43,828 bases of DNA from Rhizobium sp. Q54 (GTDB lineage Bacteria; Pseudomonadota; Alphaproteobacteria; Micropepsales; Micropepsaceae). Made by a program: the position numbers and the translations under genes. Positions 1 to 9,202 of the stretch are shown here, piece by piece. Below the pieces are notes generated by a model. The model made no database searches. It saw nothing but the letters and a program-made list of their open reading frames with translations, and was not told the origin of the DNA. Position 1 is the stretch's first letter. Each line of letters begins with the position of its first letter. The stretch lies in the NCBI GenBank assembly GCA_945882615.1, contig CAMCWK010000025.1, positions 1-43,828 of the forward strand. The letters are read 5' to 3'.

Positions 1-512
1 AGGCCAGCGGGGCGCAGGCGCCGGCGCTGTATGCGCTGTCGATCCTGGTGATCTATCTGTGCCTGGCGGCGCTGTATGAAAGCTGGGCCATCCCGCTGTC
101 GGTGATGCTGGTGATCCCCTTGGGCGTGGTGGGCGCGTTGCTCGCCGCCTGGAGCCGCGGGCTGTTCAACGACATCTATTTCCAGGTCGGCCTGCTCACC
201 ACCATAGGACTGTCGGCAAAGAACGCGATTCTGATTGTGGAATTCGCCGTGGATGCGGAGCGAAATGGCGCCAGCGCCTTTGACGCCGCCATGGAGGCGG
301 CGCGGCTCAGGTTGCGCCCCATCCTGATGACGTCCATCGCCTTCATCGCGGGCGTCACGCCGCTGGCGCTGGCCACGGGCGCGGGCGCCGGCAGCCAGAA
401 CGACATCGGCACCGGCGTGATCGGCGGCATGGTCAGCGCCACCGTACTGGCGATCTTCTTCGTGCCGGTGTTCTTCCAGTTGGTGAACACCAAGCTGCAG
501 CATCATAAGTAG
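1..512 (+). CDS. RND (HAE1/AcrB-type) efflux transporter, C-terminal fragment
   Basis: This is the last ~170 residues of an inner-membrane RND pump; the reading frame is open from base 3 to the TAA at 512 and runs off the left edge. The fragment has the family's C-terminal membrane segments. It also carries motifs typical of the AcrB end: the loop [18 protein letters not shown], then RLRPILMTS, and then [20 protein letters not shown]. By family, it would use the proton gradient to export drugs or hydrophobic compounds through a trimer joined to an adaptor and an outer-membrane channel; those partners must lie upstream if present. The protein ends normally in a short basic/His tail (KLQHHK). 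Subfamily and substrate cannot be told from this piece. Confidence 0.93.
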   Translation, partial: ASGAQAPALYALSILVIYLCLAALYESWAIPLSVMLVIPLGVVGALLAAWSRGLFNDIYFQVGLLTTIGLSAKNAILIVEFAVDAERNGASAFDAAMEAARLRLRPILMTSIAFIAGVTPLALATGAGAGSQNDIGTGVIGGMVSATVLAIFFVPVFFQLVNTKLQHHK

Positions 513-530
513 CCGTCCTTGCGGCCCTCG

Positions 531-556
531 CCCGGCGGGATAGTATCCCCGCCGGG
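531..556. terminator. GC-rich hairpin between RND gene and hydrolase
   Basis: CCCGGCGGGA pairs with TCCCCGCCGGG around a 5-base loop, with one bulged C, 19 bases after the RND stop and 18 bases before the next ATG. No T-run follows on either strand, so an intrinsic terminator is only possible. It could equally be an mRNA-stabilising or spacer hairpin. Confidence 0.35.
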
Positions 557-574
557 AAACGACCGGGACCGCAC

Positions 575-1672
575 ATGAAAAGCTGGACATTGGGACTGCT
601 GGCGGTGCTGGCCGCCGGAACGGCGCAGGCGCAGGAAACGCGCATGCGCGAGCACAGCGTCACCGTCACTTCCACGGTACCCGCCATTGCCGGGCAGCAG
701 GTGAAACTGTACTTGCGCGAACGGGCGCTGCCGCGGGTGCTGCGGCGCGGCGCGGGTGACAAGGTGGTGCTGTTCGTGCACGGCGCGGGTACGCCCGCCG
801 AAGTCAGCTTCGACGTGCCGTATCAGGACTACAGCTGGATGGCCTATCTGGCCAAGGCGGGCTACGACGTGTTCAGCGTCGACATGACCGGCTATGGCCG
901 CTCGTACCGCCCGCCGCAGATGAACGACAAGTGCAACCTGTCGCCCGAGCAGCAGCAGCTGTTCGCCGTTGCTTGCGCGCAAACCTATCCCGGCGCCCTG
1001 ACCAATATGGGGTCGGACTGGAACGACATTTCTGCGGCGGTGGATTACATCAAGAAATTGCGCAAGGTGGACAAGGTCAATCTGGTCGGCTGGTCGCAGG
1101 GCGGGCCGCGCGCCGGTGGCTGGGCGGCGCTAAATCCGACCCAGGTGAACAAGCTGATCCTGCTGGCGCCCGCCTATGGCCGCGCCGTCAAGGCCGAGCC
1201 GCCGCCGCTGCCCGTGCCGGGTCCGGCCTTCAATGTCCAAAGCCACGAGATCTTCACCAACAACTGGACCCGCCAGGCGCCCTGCGAAAAACAGGTCGAT
1301 CCCGCGGCGGCGGCATCGGTCTGGTCGGAGATGCTGAAATCCGATCCGGTGGGATCGCGCTGGTCGCCCGCGGTGCGCCGCGCCCCCATCGCCACCACCT
1401 TCGGCTGGACCACCGAGCGGGTGAAAGCCATGACCACGCCCACCCTGATGGTGGCGGGCACCCATGACGTGCAGGTGACGCCGGGGCGGGTGCGGGAATT
1501 CTATGACGATCTCGGCAGCCCCCAAAAAGTCTATGTCGAGCTGGGCTGTGCCTCGCACAATGCGATGTGGGAAAAGAACCGCCACCTGCTGTTCAAGGCC
1601 TCGCTGGAATGGCTGGAAAAAGGCACGGTGGAAGGCCAGACCAACGCCATGCTGCGGCTGGGATTTCCCTAG
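575..1672 (+). CDS. secreted alpha/beta-hydrolase
   Basis: A 365-residue alpha/beta-hydrolase-fold enzyme with a clear Sec signal peptide (residues 1-20, ending TAQAQ), so it should act in the periplasm. The catalytic triad can be placed: S174 in the nucleophile elbow GWSQGG, D298 in GTHDVQ and H328 in CASHNAMW. The motif VLFVHGAG near residue 70 would form the oxyanion region. Family members hydrolyse esters, amides or lactones; nothing here fixes the substrate. The gene stands between an RND pump and a MacAB-type cassette on the same strand, with a hairpin upstream and about 155 bases of non-coding DNA downstream, so operon membership is uncertain. Confidence 0.85.
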   Translation: MKSWTLGLLAVLAAGTAQAQETRMREHSVTVTSTVPAIAGQQVKLYLRERALPRVLRRGAGDKVVLFVHGAGTPAEVSFDVPYQDYSWMAYLAKAGYDVFSVDMTGYGRSYRPPQMNDKCNLSPEQQQLFAVACAQTYPGALTNMGSDWNDISAAVDYIKKLRKVDKVNLVGWSQGGPRAGGWAALNPTQVNKLILLAPAYGRAVKAEPPPLPVPGPAFNVQSHEIFTNNWTRQAPCEKQVDPAAAASVWSEMLKSDPVGSRWSPAVRRAPIATTFGWTTERVKAMTTPTLMVAGTHDVQVTPGRVREFYDDLGSPQKVYVELGCASHNAMWEKNRHLLFKASLEWLEKGTVEGQTNAMLRLGFP

Positions 1673-1724
1673 GCCGCGGGAACCTTTTCTGCCGTCTTCC
1701 GGGCAATTGATCCATATCATGCCG

Positions 1725-1769
1725 CAGGGGGCGTGCCCCTGGCAGTATGAACTCCATTATGCGGAGTTC
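1725..1769 (+). promoter_or_regulatory. two stem-loops in the hydrolase-macA interval
   Basis: The first is CAGGGG-gcgtg-CCCCTG (1725-1741). The second is GAACTCC-attatgc-GGAGTTC (1749-1769), a perfect 7-bp inverted repeat followed by a moderately T-rich stretch. Either could end the hydrolase transcript; the second also has the shape of a repressor operator before the efflux operon. No convincing -35/-10 pair was found. The rest of 1673-1827 shows nothing else. Confidence 0.35.
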
Positions 1770-1827
1770 GTCTCATGTCTGCTTTTCATATCCGGGCCGT
1801 GCGGATTCAGCGCGAGTCTGGCCCTAG

Positions 1828-3138
1828 ATGTTGATGGACAAGCCCCCCGCACCGCCATCCGGAGCAAGCGCCCAGATCGACAATCTCCTGGGCGCCAGAC
1901 CGCGTGCCTGGATCTCCCGTCCGCTGATGATCGGCGCCGCGGCGCTCGGCGTAGCGCTTCTCCTGGTCTGGCTTGTGCTGCGCGATACCGGCAGCGTGGC
2001 GCAGTATGCGGCGACGCCGGTGGAACGGGGAGACCTGCGGGTCACCGTATCGGCCACAGGCAATCTGCAGCCGACCAATGAAATCGAGGTCGGTTCGGAA
2101 CTTTCCGGGATCATCACCGAAGTGCTGGCCGACAATAACGACCGCGTTACGCGCGGCCAGGTTCTGGCGCGACTGGACACGGCGCGACTGCAGGACACCG
2201 TCAGAGAGAGCGAGGCGGCACTCGTATCGGCGCAGGCGGGCGTTGCCCAGGCGCAGGCCACCCTGACGCAAACCACGGCGCGACTTGCCCGGCTGGAAGA
2301 CGTCTTTCGCCTTTCGGAGGGCCTGGCGCCGGCGGCCAACGACCTCGATGTGGCGCGCGGTGACAAGGACCGGGCCGCCGCCGGCCTGGGCGTGGCGCAG
2401 GCCGCTGTCGGAAAGGCGCGCGCCTCTCTTTCATCCAATCGAACCCAGCTCTCCAAGGCCACGATCCGCGCGCCGGTCGCCGGCGTGGTGCTTTCGCGCG
2501 CGGTCGAACCGGGTCAGACGGTGGCCGCCAGCTTCAATGCCCCCGTGCTGTTCACCCTGGCCGAGGACCTTTCGCGGATGCTGCTGGAAGTGAAGGTCGA
2601 TGAAGCCGATGTGGGACAGGTGAAAGCGGGCCAGCGCGCCACCTTCCAGGTCGACGCCTATCCCAGCCGCGGCTTCAATGCGACGGTGACGCGCCTGGAC
2701 CTGGGGTCCACCACGACCACCAGTTCCAGCGGATCGGGGCAGGTCGTGGCCTACACCGCGGTGCTGTCCGCCGCCAATCCGGATCTCGTCCTGCGTCCGG
2801 GCATGACGGGCACCGCGGCCATTATCGCCGCGGAAAAAAAGAATGTCCTGCTGGTGCCCAATTCCGCGCTGCGGTTCACGCCGGCCGCAACGGGCGGCGG
2901 CGGTACCAGCAGCGTGACAAGCGCGCTCATGCCGCGCATGCGCGGCAACAGGCCGGCCGCCAGCGTGACTATCGGGCGCGGCAGCCGCCAGACCATTTAC
3001 GTTCTGAAGGAGGACGGCGAACTTCAGCCCCTTTCGGTGCAGGTCGGCGACAGCAATGGCAACCAAACGGAAGTCTCGGGCGAGGGCCTCACCACCGGCC
3101 TGAAAGTTGTCACGGGCCAGCTTGCCGGCACGCAATGA
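1828..3138 (+). CDS. MacA-like periplasmic adaptor (membrane fusion protein)
   Basis: A 436-residue HlyD/MacA-family adaptor. It has one membrane anchor at about residues 35-50, a barrel-sandwich lipoyl half (GSELSGIITEVLADNNDRV), a helical hairpin at ~95-195 rich in Ala/Gln, and the second lipoyl half (IRAPVAGVVLSRAVEPGQTV). A beta-barrel and membrane-proximal domain follow. In this family the protein links an inner-membrane ABC transporter to a TolC-like channel, and no TolC gene is in the window. Its stop overlaps the next start (ATGA), so translation is coupled to the ATPase gene. The start could also be the ATG two codons downstream; neither has a good ribosome site. Confidence 0.9.
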   Translation: MLMDKPPAPPSGASAQIDNLLGARPRAWISRPLMIGAAALGVALLLVWLVLRDTGSVAQYAATPVERGDLRVTVSATGNLQPTNEIEVGSELSGIITEVLADNNDRVTRGQVLARLDTARLQDTVRESEAALVSAQAGVAQAQATLTQTTARLARLEDVFRLSEGLAPAANDLDVARGDKDRAAAGLGVAQAAVGKARASLSSNRTQLSKATIRAPVAGVVLSRAVEPGQTVAASFNAPVLFTLAEDLSRMLLEVKVDEADVGQVKAGQRATFQVDAYPSRGFNATVTRLDLGSTTTTSSSGSGQVVAYTAVLSAANPDLVLRPGMTGTAAIIAAEKKNVLLVPNSALRFTPAATGGGGTSSVTSALMPRMRGNRPAASVTIGRGSRQTIYVLKEDGELQPLSVQVGDSNGNQTEVSGEGLTTGLKVVTGQLAGTQ

Positions 3139-3842
3139 CCGGACCGCTGATCTCCTTGCGGGGAATTACCAAGACCTTCGGAGAAGGACCCACCGCGTTC
3201 CAGGCGCTGCGGGGCATCGATCTCGACATTCGGTCCGGCGACTTTGTTGCCGTCATGGGACCGTCGGGATCGGGCAAGTCGACGATGATGAACATTCTGG
3301 GTTGCCTGGATGTCCCGACGAGTGGGGCGTATCTTTTCAAGGGACACCATGTGGAGCAGCTGACACGGGACGAGCGGGCGCTGCTTCGCCGCCGCTATCT
3401 CGGCTTTGTCTTCCAGGGCTACAATCTTCTGGCCCGGACCAGCGCGCTGGAAAATGTCGAACTGCCGCTCCTCTACCGCGGCGAAGCAAAAAAGGCCCGG
3501 CAGGAAGCCGCGCTGGCGGCGCTTCGCAAGGTTGGGCTTGAAGAGTGGGCCGATCACACCCCAGCCCAGCTTTCCGGCGGCCAGCAACAGCGCGTGGCGA
3601 TCGCCCGGGCCATCGTCACCGAACCCGAAGTCCTTCTCGCCGACGAACCCACCGGCAATCTCGATACCGAACGCTCACGCGAGATCATGCAGCTTCTCAA
3701 GCGCTTCAACAGCGATGCCGGCATCACCATCCTGATGGTGACGCATGAAGAGGAGATGGCGGCCTTCGCCCGTACCACAGTGAAATTTCGCGACGGCCTG
3801 GTCGAAAGCGTCGAGGACCGCAAGCAGCCGGTTCCAGCATGA
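3135..3842 (+). CDS. ABC transporter ATPase, MacB/LolD type
   Basis: A 235-residue ATP-binding subunit of the MacB/LolD/FtsE class. It has Walker [10 protein letters not shown] (42-50), Q-loop FVFQGYNLL, signature LSGGQQQR (146-153), Walker [12 protein letters not shown] (from 167) and the switch His in MVTHEEEMA. It would power the permease encoded next. It overlaps both neighbours by 4 bases (ATGA), which makes a tight three-gene unit. In E. coli MacB this domain is fused to the permease; here it is a separate protein, as in many alphaproteobacterial versions. Substrate is unknown; the family handles macrolides, peptides, lipoproteins or siderophores. Confidence 0.95.
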   Translation: MTGPLISLRGITKTFGEGPTAFQALRGIDLDIRSGDFVAVMGPSGSGKSTMMNILGCLDVPTSGAYLFKGHHVEQLTRDERALLRRRYLGFVFQGYNLLARTSALENVELPLLYRGEAKKARQEAALAALRKVGLEEWADHTPAQLSGGQQQRVAIARAIVTEPEVLLADEPTGNLDTERSREIMQLLKRFNSDAGITILMVTHEEEMAAFARTTVKFRDGLVESVEDRKQPVPA

Positions 3843-5056
3843 TCGCCATGCTGTTCACCACCCTGGGCCTCGCAATGCGGGAAATACGCCGTCACCTGAT
3901 GCGTTCATTCCTGACCGTTCTGGGCATCATCATCGGGGTGGGCTCGGTTGTGACAATGGTCACATTGGGCAACGGCACGACGGCTGCCGTCCAGCAGCAG
4001 ATATCAAGTCTGGGCGCCAATATTCTCCAGATTCGCCCGGGCCAGAGCTTCGGCCGGGGCGGTGGCGGCACGCAGCCGCAACCCTTCGAAGTGGATGATG
4101 TCGATGCGATCCGCCAGCAGGTCGCCGGTGTGGTGAGCGTCGCGCCCCAGGTGCAGTCGTCGGGATTGGCCGTCCGCAACGCGGCAAACTGGTCCACCAC
4201 GATCTATGGCACCACGAACGACTATGTGAAGGCGCAATCCTGGACGATCGACCGGGGGCGCATCTTTTCTTCGGAAGAGGAACGGGCCGGCAAGACCGTC
4301 TGCCTGATCGGCGCGACCATCCGGCGAAACCTTTTCCGGGAGGATGACCCGATCGGCGAGCGAATCCGCATCCGGGACCTGTCCTGCGAGGTGGTCGGCG
4401 CCCTGAAGTCGCGGGGCTCAAGCTTTGGCCCCGGAGACCAGGACGACGTTGTGATCATGCCGGTGAAAGCCGTGCAACGGCGCATCACCGGCAATCAAAA
4501 TGTCAGCATGATCCTGGTTTCGGTGGACCCGGCCTATGCCTCGGACGCCGTCCAGGATTCGATCAAGGCACTCCTGCGCGAACGCCGGCGGCTCGGGCCC
4601 GGAAAAGCCGATGACTTCAACATCTTCGACACCCAGCAGATTTCGGAGACGCTGCAGAGCACCACAAGAACCCTGACTGCACTGCTGGGCGCGGTGGCGG
4701 CGGTAAGCCTGCTGGTTGGCGGCATCGGAATCATGAACATCATGCTGGTGTCCGTGACCGAGCGTACCCGCGAAATCGGCATCCGCCTGGCGATCGGCGC
4801 ACTGGGCCGTGAAGTATTGCTTCAGTTCCTGGTAGAGGCGGTGGTGCTGGCCAGCCTGGGCGGCATTCTGGGCCTGGGAATCGCGCTGGGGGCCAGCATC
4901 CTGATTTCGCCGATGCTGCAGATTCCATTTCTCTTCAATCCCACGATCAATGCCGTGGCCTTCCTGTTTTCTGCCGCGATCGGAGTTCTGTTCGGGTACT
5001 TCCCGGCACGCCGCGCCGCCCGCCTCAACCCCATCGATGCGCTGCGACACGAGTAG
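3839..5056 (+). CDS. ABC transporter permease, MacB/FtsX family
   Basis: A 405-residue permease with the MacB arrangement. One N-terminal membrane helix comes after an amphipathic [16 protein letters not shown] segment. A large periplasmic domain (~50-275) follows, then three C-terminal helices of the FtsX domain, beginning around [20 protein letters not shown]. The conserved cytoplasmic stretch [16 protein letters not shown] couples it to the ATPase. It should act as a mechanotransmission machine in the inner membrane, working with the adaptor. A Gly/Gln-rich loop ([11 protein letters not shown]) lies early in the periplasmic domain. It ends normally at a TAG. Confidence 0.93.
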   Translation: MIAMLFTTLGLAMREIRRHLMRSFLTVLGIIIGVGSVVTMVTLGNGTTAAVQQQISSLGANILQIRPGQSFGRGGGGTQPQPFEVDDVDAIRQQVAGVVSVAPQVQSSGLAVRNAANWSTTIYGTTNDYVKAQSWTIDRGRIFSSEEERAGKTVCLIGATIRRNLFREDDPIGERIRIRDLSCEVVGALKSRGSSFGPGDQDDVVIMPVKAVQRRITGNQNVSMILVSVDPAYASDAVQDSIKALLRERRRLGPGKADDFNIFDTQQISETLQSTTRTLTALLGAVAAVSLLVGGIGIMNIMLVSVTERTREIGIRLAIGALGREVLLQFLVEAVVLASLGGILGLGIALGASILISPMLQIPFLFNPTINAVAFLFSAAIGVLFGYFPARRAARLNPIDALRHE

Positions 5057-5098
5057 CGATGAGTCGCATCAAGGCGTAAAACTGGTGTAGATAGCGCT

Positions 5099-6109
5099 GT
5101 GTTTGATGTGACGTTACCCGAAGTGCAGCAATTTCAAGCCCATAAACTGTCCGTCGCGCCCATGATGGACTGGACCGACAGTCCCTGCCGGGTGCTGCAT
5201 CGCTGCCTGACCAAACACGCGCTGCTCTATACCGAGATGGTGACGGCGGAGGCGGTCCTGCATGGCGATCGGACGCGCCTTCTGGGCTTTGACGGTTTCG
5301 AGCATCCCGTGGCGCTGCAGCTGGGCGGCTCCGATCCGGCGAAACTGGCGTTGGCCTCAAAGATCGCCGCCGATTTCGGCTATGACGAAATCAATCTCAA
5401 TGTCGGCTGCCCGTCCGATCGGGTGCAGTCGGGGAAATTCGGCGCCTGTCTGATGAAGGAGCCTGTTTTGGTGGCGGAATGTGTCGCCGCCATGCGCGCC
5501 GCTGTCACCATTCCCGTCACGGTCAAATGCCGCATCGGGGTGGATGATCAGGACCCGGAAAGCGCCTTGCGCGCGCTGATCGATGGCTGTGCCGATGCCG
5601 GCGTGACCGTGTTCGCGGTGCATGCCCGCAAGGCCTGGCTGGAAGGCCTCTCGCCCAAGGAAAATCGCGACGTGCCGCCGCTGGATTATGAGCTGGTCTA
5701 TCGCGTCAAGCGCGAACGCCCCCACCTCACCATCGTGATCAATGGCGGCATCGAGACGCTGGAACAGGCCGAGGGACATTTAGAGCATGTCGATGGCGTG
5801 ATGCTGGGCCGCGCCGCCTATCAAAATCCGGCGCTGCTGGCGCAGGTGGATGCGCGCGTCTTCGGCGGACAGCCTCGCGATCTGGACGCGGCGGTGGCGG
5901 AATATTGCGCGCATGTCGAACGCCAACTCGCGCAAGGCGCGCGGCTGCATGGCCTGATCAAGCCGATGCTGGGTCTGTACAACGGCCAGCCGGGCGCACG
6001 GCTGTTCCGCCGCCATTTGAGCGAAAACGCCCCACGCCATGATGCCGGCATCGCCGTGCTGCGCGATGCGCTGGCCCTCGTGCGGGCGCGAAGCGACCGC
6101 GCGGCCTAA
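5099..6109 (+). CDS. dusA: tRNA-dihydrouridine(20/20a) synthase
   Basis: A 336-residue FMN-dependent dihydrouridine synthase of the DusA branch, which reduces uridines 20 and 20a in the tRNA D-loop. The N-terminal block SVAPMMDWTDSPCR is typical of DusA, and the catalytic Cys is C104 in NVGCPSDRVQSGKFGACLM. A C-terminal helical domain follows the TIM barrel. The start is GTG; later ATGs would remove the conserved SVAPMMDWTD strand. No strong ribosome site is visible. Its stop overlaps the stop of the convergent esterase by 4 bases (CTAA), so there is no room for a terminator between them. Confidence 0.95.
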   Translation: MFDVTLPEVQQFQAHKLSVAPMMDWTDSPCRVLHRCLTKHALLYTEMVTAEAVLHGDRTRLLGFDGFEHPVALQLGGSDPAKLALASKIAADFGYDEINLNVGCPSDRVQSGKFGACLMKEPVLVAECVAAMRAAVTIPVTVKCRIGVDDQDPESALRALIDGCADAGVTVFAVHARKAWLEGLSPKENRDVPPLDYELVYRVKRERPHLTIVINGGIETLEQAEGHLEHVDGVMLGRAAYQNPALLAQVDARVFGGQPRDLDAAVAEYCAHVERQLAQGARLHGLIKPMLGLYNGQPGARLFRRHLSENAPRHDAGIAVLRDALALVRARSDRAA

Positions 6110-7098
6110 GCGCCCTTGAAGAATCCGTGGGTGGCGCCCCAGCGCAGCACCAGTTCCGGCCATACCGCCGTGGGGCGGCCCACCGCCCGCGCCAGACCGA
6201 AACCATGGCCGCCGGTCTCAAAAATGTGGATCTCGGACGGCACCCGCGAACCCTGCAAGGCGGCATAATAGGTCAGTCCATTCGGTACCGTCGGCACCAC
6301 CGTATCGTCGGCGGCGGCAACGATGAAGCTGGGCGGGGTGGCGGCGATCACCAGCCGCTGGCAGGAATAGGCGTCGATCTGTTCGTTGGACGCATTGGGG
6401 CCGAGCAGGTTGTTGCGCGATCCCAGATGCGCGCCGTGCCCCAGGGTGATCACTGGATACATCGGCACCGAGAAGGAGGGGCGCGCATCAACCTTGTCGA
6501 TCTCGTCCAGCAGCGGGTAAACCGTGTCGTCGAAGCGGGTGGCGATCGAGGCGGCGAGATGGCCACCCGCCGAAAAGCCCATGAAGCCGATCTGTGCTTC
6601 ATCCACGCCGTATTTGGCGGCATTGGCCCGCACCAGCCGCATCGCGCGCTGGGCATCCTGCAGCGGCACATCGGCGCGATTGGCCCAGCCTTCGCCCGGC
6701 AGGCGATAGCGCAGCACGAAACAGGTGACGCCGGCCTTGTTGAAGCGGCGCGCGATATCCATGCCTTCGAAATCCAGCATTTCGCGGGTATAGCCGCCGC
6801 CCGGCGCGATGATCAGCGCCGAGCCGTCGGGCTTTTCGGGGCGGAAGACATTCATCACCGGCACGCCGATGCGGTCGATGGCGCGGTCGTGCGGGGTGAT
6901 GTAGGGCGGCTCGTGATTGTGGACGCGGACAGGTGACAGCGACAGCCCCTCACCGCCCGGCGGTGTGCCCGGCCACAGGATGATATTTTCCCTGGGGTCA
7001 CTGGGCAGCACGCCATCGCCGGGTATCAACGTGTCGGCCCAGGCAGGCTTTGCCACGGCGGCGGCCAATCCCAGCCCGAGGACGGTGCGGCGATCCAT
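6106..7098 (-). CDS. exported alpha/beta-hydrolase (acetyl-esterase-like), paralogue A
   Basis: A 330-residue hydrolase beginning MDRRTVLGLGLAAAVAKP, a twin-arginine-like signal cleaved near AWA. I chose the ATG at 7098 over an upstream in-frame start because AGGGAG sits 8 bases before it. The fold is that of the BD-FAE/Aes group: oxyanion motif PGGGY, nucleophile elbow GFSAGGHLA, Asp in AADDTVVP and His in GGHGFG. Such enzymes deacetylate sugars or xylan, or hydrolyse small esters. The gene at 8155-9147 is a same-length paralogue sharing WPGTPPGGEG, RYRLPGEGW, PLQDAQRAMRL and GFSAGGHL. Substrate is not determined. Confidence 0.88.
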   Translation of the reverse strand: MDRRTVLGLGLAAAVAKPAWADTLIPGDGVLPSDPRENIILWPGTPPGGEGLSLSPVRVHNHEPPYITPHDRAIDRIGVPVMNVFRPEKPDGSALIIAPGGGYTREMLDFEGMDIARRFNKAGVTCFVLRYRLPGEGWANRADVPLQDAQRAMRLVRANAAKYGVDEAQIGFMGFSAGGHLAASIATRFDDTVYPLLDEIDKVDARPSFSVPMYPVITLGHGAHLGSRNNLLGPNASNEQIDAYSCQRLVIAATPPSFIVAAADDTVVPTVPNGLTYYAALQGSRVPSEIHIFETGGHGFGLARAVGRPTAVWPELVLRWGATHGFFKGA

Positions 7099-7169
7099 TT
7101 CCAGCTCCCTTTTGCGGCGGCAAGGATCACACTCTTTCCCTTTTTCGGGCAAGGCGTATTGTGCGCGCC

Positions 7170-8165
7170 ATGATCAAGCACGCTCTCATTCTGTTGGCCC
7201 TGGTTCTCGCATCGCCCGCCATCGCGCAGGAGGCGCCGGTCTATGGCGCGCGGCTGGAAGGATTCGACTATCCGCATCCGGTGCAGATTTTCCGCTTCAC
7301 CAGCCAGAAAACAGCCATGGAAATGGCCTATATGGATGTGAAGCCGGCCAAGGCGAACGGACGCACGGTTGTGCTGCTGCATGGCAAGAATTTCTGCGCC
7401 GCCACCTGGGAAGGCACGATTGCAGCGCTGACGGGCGCCGGTTACCGCGTGATCGCGCCCGACCAGGTGGGTTTCTGCAAATCCACCAAGCCCACGCATT
7501 ACCAGTATTCCTTCGAGCAACTAGCGGCGAACACCAAGGCGCTGCTGGACGGCCTCGGCATTTCGCGCGTCACCATCCTGGGTCATTCCATGGGCGGCAT
7601 GCTGGCGACACGCTTCGCCCTCACCTTTCCGCAAATGACCGAACAGCTGGTGTCGGTCAATCCGCTGGGGCTGGAAGACGGCCGCGCCAAGGGCGTGCCA
7701 TGGAGCAGCGTGGACGAGAATTATCGTGGCGCGCTGAACACCACCGCCGACAGCGCGCGGGAGTATCAGCGCACCGTCTATTATGCCGGCATCTGGAAGC
7801 ACGAATATGAGAAATGGGTGCAGATGCAGGTGGGCATGTACCGCGGCGCGGGAAAGGAGATCATGGCGTGGAACAGCGCCCTGACCTCGGAAATGATCGC
7901 CACCCAGCCGGTGATCCATGAACTGGAACGGCTGAAGATGCCGGTGCTGTTTTTGATCGGCGACAAGGACACCACCGGCCGCAGCAACCGCGCACCCAAG
8001 GAGGTGCAAGCGACGCTGGGCAATTTCCCGGCGATGAGCGAAGCGGCCAAGGCGCGGATTCCGACGGCGAAACTGGTGCGTTTCGCCGATATGGGGCATT
8101 CACCCCAGATTCAGGACCCGGCGCAGTTTCACGCGGCGTTGTTGAACGGGCTGGCTAACCCGTAA
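7170..8165 (+). CDS. secreted alpha/beta-hydrolase
   Basis: A 331-residue enzyme with a Sec signal peptide (MIKHALILLALVLASPAIAQ). The ATG at 7170 is preferred because it begins the signal peptide; an in-frame upstream extension would be arginine-rich and would overlap the divergent gene's 5' end. The triad is Ser in GHSMGG, Asp in GDKDTTG and His in MGHSPQ; the oxyanion motif is LLHGKNF. It belongs to the classic lipase/haloperoxidase/epoxide-hydrolase-like group, not to the esterase group of its two flanking neighbours. Its 3' end overlaps the end of the convergent paralogue B by 11 bases. Confidence 0.87.
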   Translation: MIKHALILLALVLASPAIAQEAPVYGARLEGFDYPHPVQIFRFTSQKTAMEMAYMDVKPAKANGRTVVLLHGKNFCAATWEGTIAALTGAGYRVIAPDQVGFCKSTKPTHYQYSFEQLAANTKALLDGLGISRVTILGHSMGGMLATRFALTFPQMTEQLVSVNPLGLEDGRAKGVPWSSVDENYRGALNTTADSAREYQRTVYYAGIWKHEYEKWVQMQVGMYRGAGKEIMAWNSALTSEMIATQPVIHELERLKMPVLFLIGDKDTTGRSNRAPKEVQATLGNFPAMSEAAKARIPTAKLVRFADMGHSPQIQDPAQFHAALLNGLANP

Positions 8166-9147
8166 AGCCATGACTTGCAGCCCAGGTCAGGAACAGGCTG
8201 GGCCATGCCGCGGCGGGCTTGCCGATGGTCCAGTGCAGGCTGAAGCCATGGCCGCCATCTTGGAACACATGCAGCTGTGACGGCACCTTCGCCACCTGCA
8301 GCGCTTCGAAAAAGGCGATGCCGTTATCGAATGGCAGCACGATCTCGTCATCGGCGGGCAGCGCGATGAAGGACGGTGCGGTATCGGCAGTGACATGCTT
8401 TTCCAGCGAATAGCGCGCCACCGCGTCGGCCGACGGATTATCACCCAGCAGCTTGTCACGCGAACCTTGATGGGCGCCGTCGCCCATGGTGATGACGGGA
8501 TACATGTGAACCGCCACCAGCGGCCTGGCGCTCAGCGCGTCGGCAGCATCGACGGGCGGATAGGTCTGGTCGGCATGACGGATCGCCAGCATGGCGGACA
8601 GATGCCCCCCGGCGGAAAAACCGATGGCCGCAAGCCTCAAAGGATCGACGCCATAAGAAGCAGCATTGTGGCGGATCAGCCGCATGGCGCGCTGGGCGTC
8701 CTGCAGCGGCACCTCGCTGCGGTTTTGCCAGCCTTCGCCCGGCAGGCGGTAGCGCAGCACAAAACAGGTGATGCCGAGACCCGCGAAATGCTGCGCGATC
8801 TCCCGCCCGCCACGGTCCATGCCTTCCGCGGCATAGCCGCCCCCTGGGATGATCAACAGACCCAAGCCATTGGGCGTGACGGGACGATAGACAAAGAATC
8901 CCGGCGTCTGGATCTGGCTGATGGCGCGGACGTGAAAGCCATCCGGCTGCACCGTGTCGGTGACTTTCAAAGTGAGATTGATGCCCTCGCCGCCCGGCGG
9001 CGTACCCGGCCACAGCCGAACGAATTCGGTGGAATCGCCGGGCAGGTAACCGTCAGCCCGCATGGCCACAGTTCCATTTTGCGCCAGGACGGTGCGCGGT
9101 AGCAGCGCGGTCATCACGCCCAGGCCGATGGCAGCACGGCGATCCAT
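8155..9147 (-). CDS. exported alpha/beta-hydrolase (acetyl-esterase-like), paralogue B
   Basis: A 330-residue esterase-fold protein, full-length paralogue of the gene at 6106-7098. It starts MDRRAAIGLGVMTALLPRTVLAQ, a twin-arginine-like signal ending in AQ. Catalytic elements are IPGGGYAAEG (oxyanion), GFSAGGHLS (nucleophile), Asp in PADDEIV and His in GGHGFS. The two paralogues flank an unrelated plus-strand hydrolase. Each converges on its plus-strand neighbour, dusA and the middle hydrolase respectively. A duplication followed by divergence is the simplest origin. Activity on acetylated carbohydrate is plausible for the family but is inference. Confidence 0.88.
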   Translation of the reverse strand: MDRRAAIGLGVMTALLPRTVLAQNGTVAMRADGYLPGDSTEFVRLWPGTPPGGEGINLTLKVTDTVQPDGFHVRAISQIQTPGFFVYRPVTPNGLGLLIIPGGGYAAEGMDRGGREIAQHFAGLGITCFVLRYRLPGEGWQNRSEVPLQDAQRAMRLIRHNAASYGVDPLRLAAIGFSAGGHLSAMLAIRHADQTYPPVDAADALSARPLVAVHMYPVITMGDGAHQGSRDKLLGDNPSADAVARYSLEKHVTADTAPSFIALPADDEIVLPFDNGIAFFEALQVAKVPSQLHVFQDGGHGFSLHWTIGKPAAAWPSLFLTWAASHGFTG

Positions 9148-9202
9148 GGCAACTCCCCGCTATTTTGCGAAGATGCTCGCCCGGAGCGGCCGTCAAGACA
9201 AG

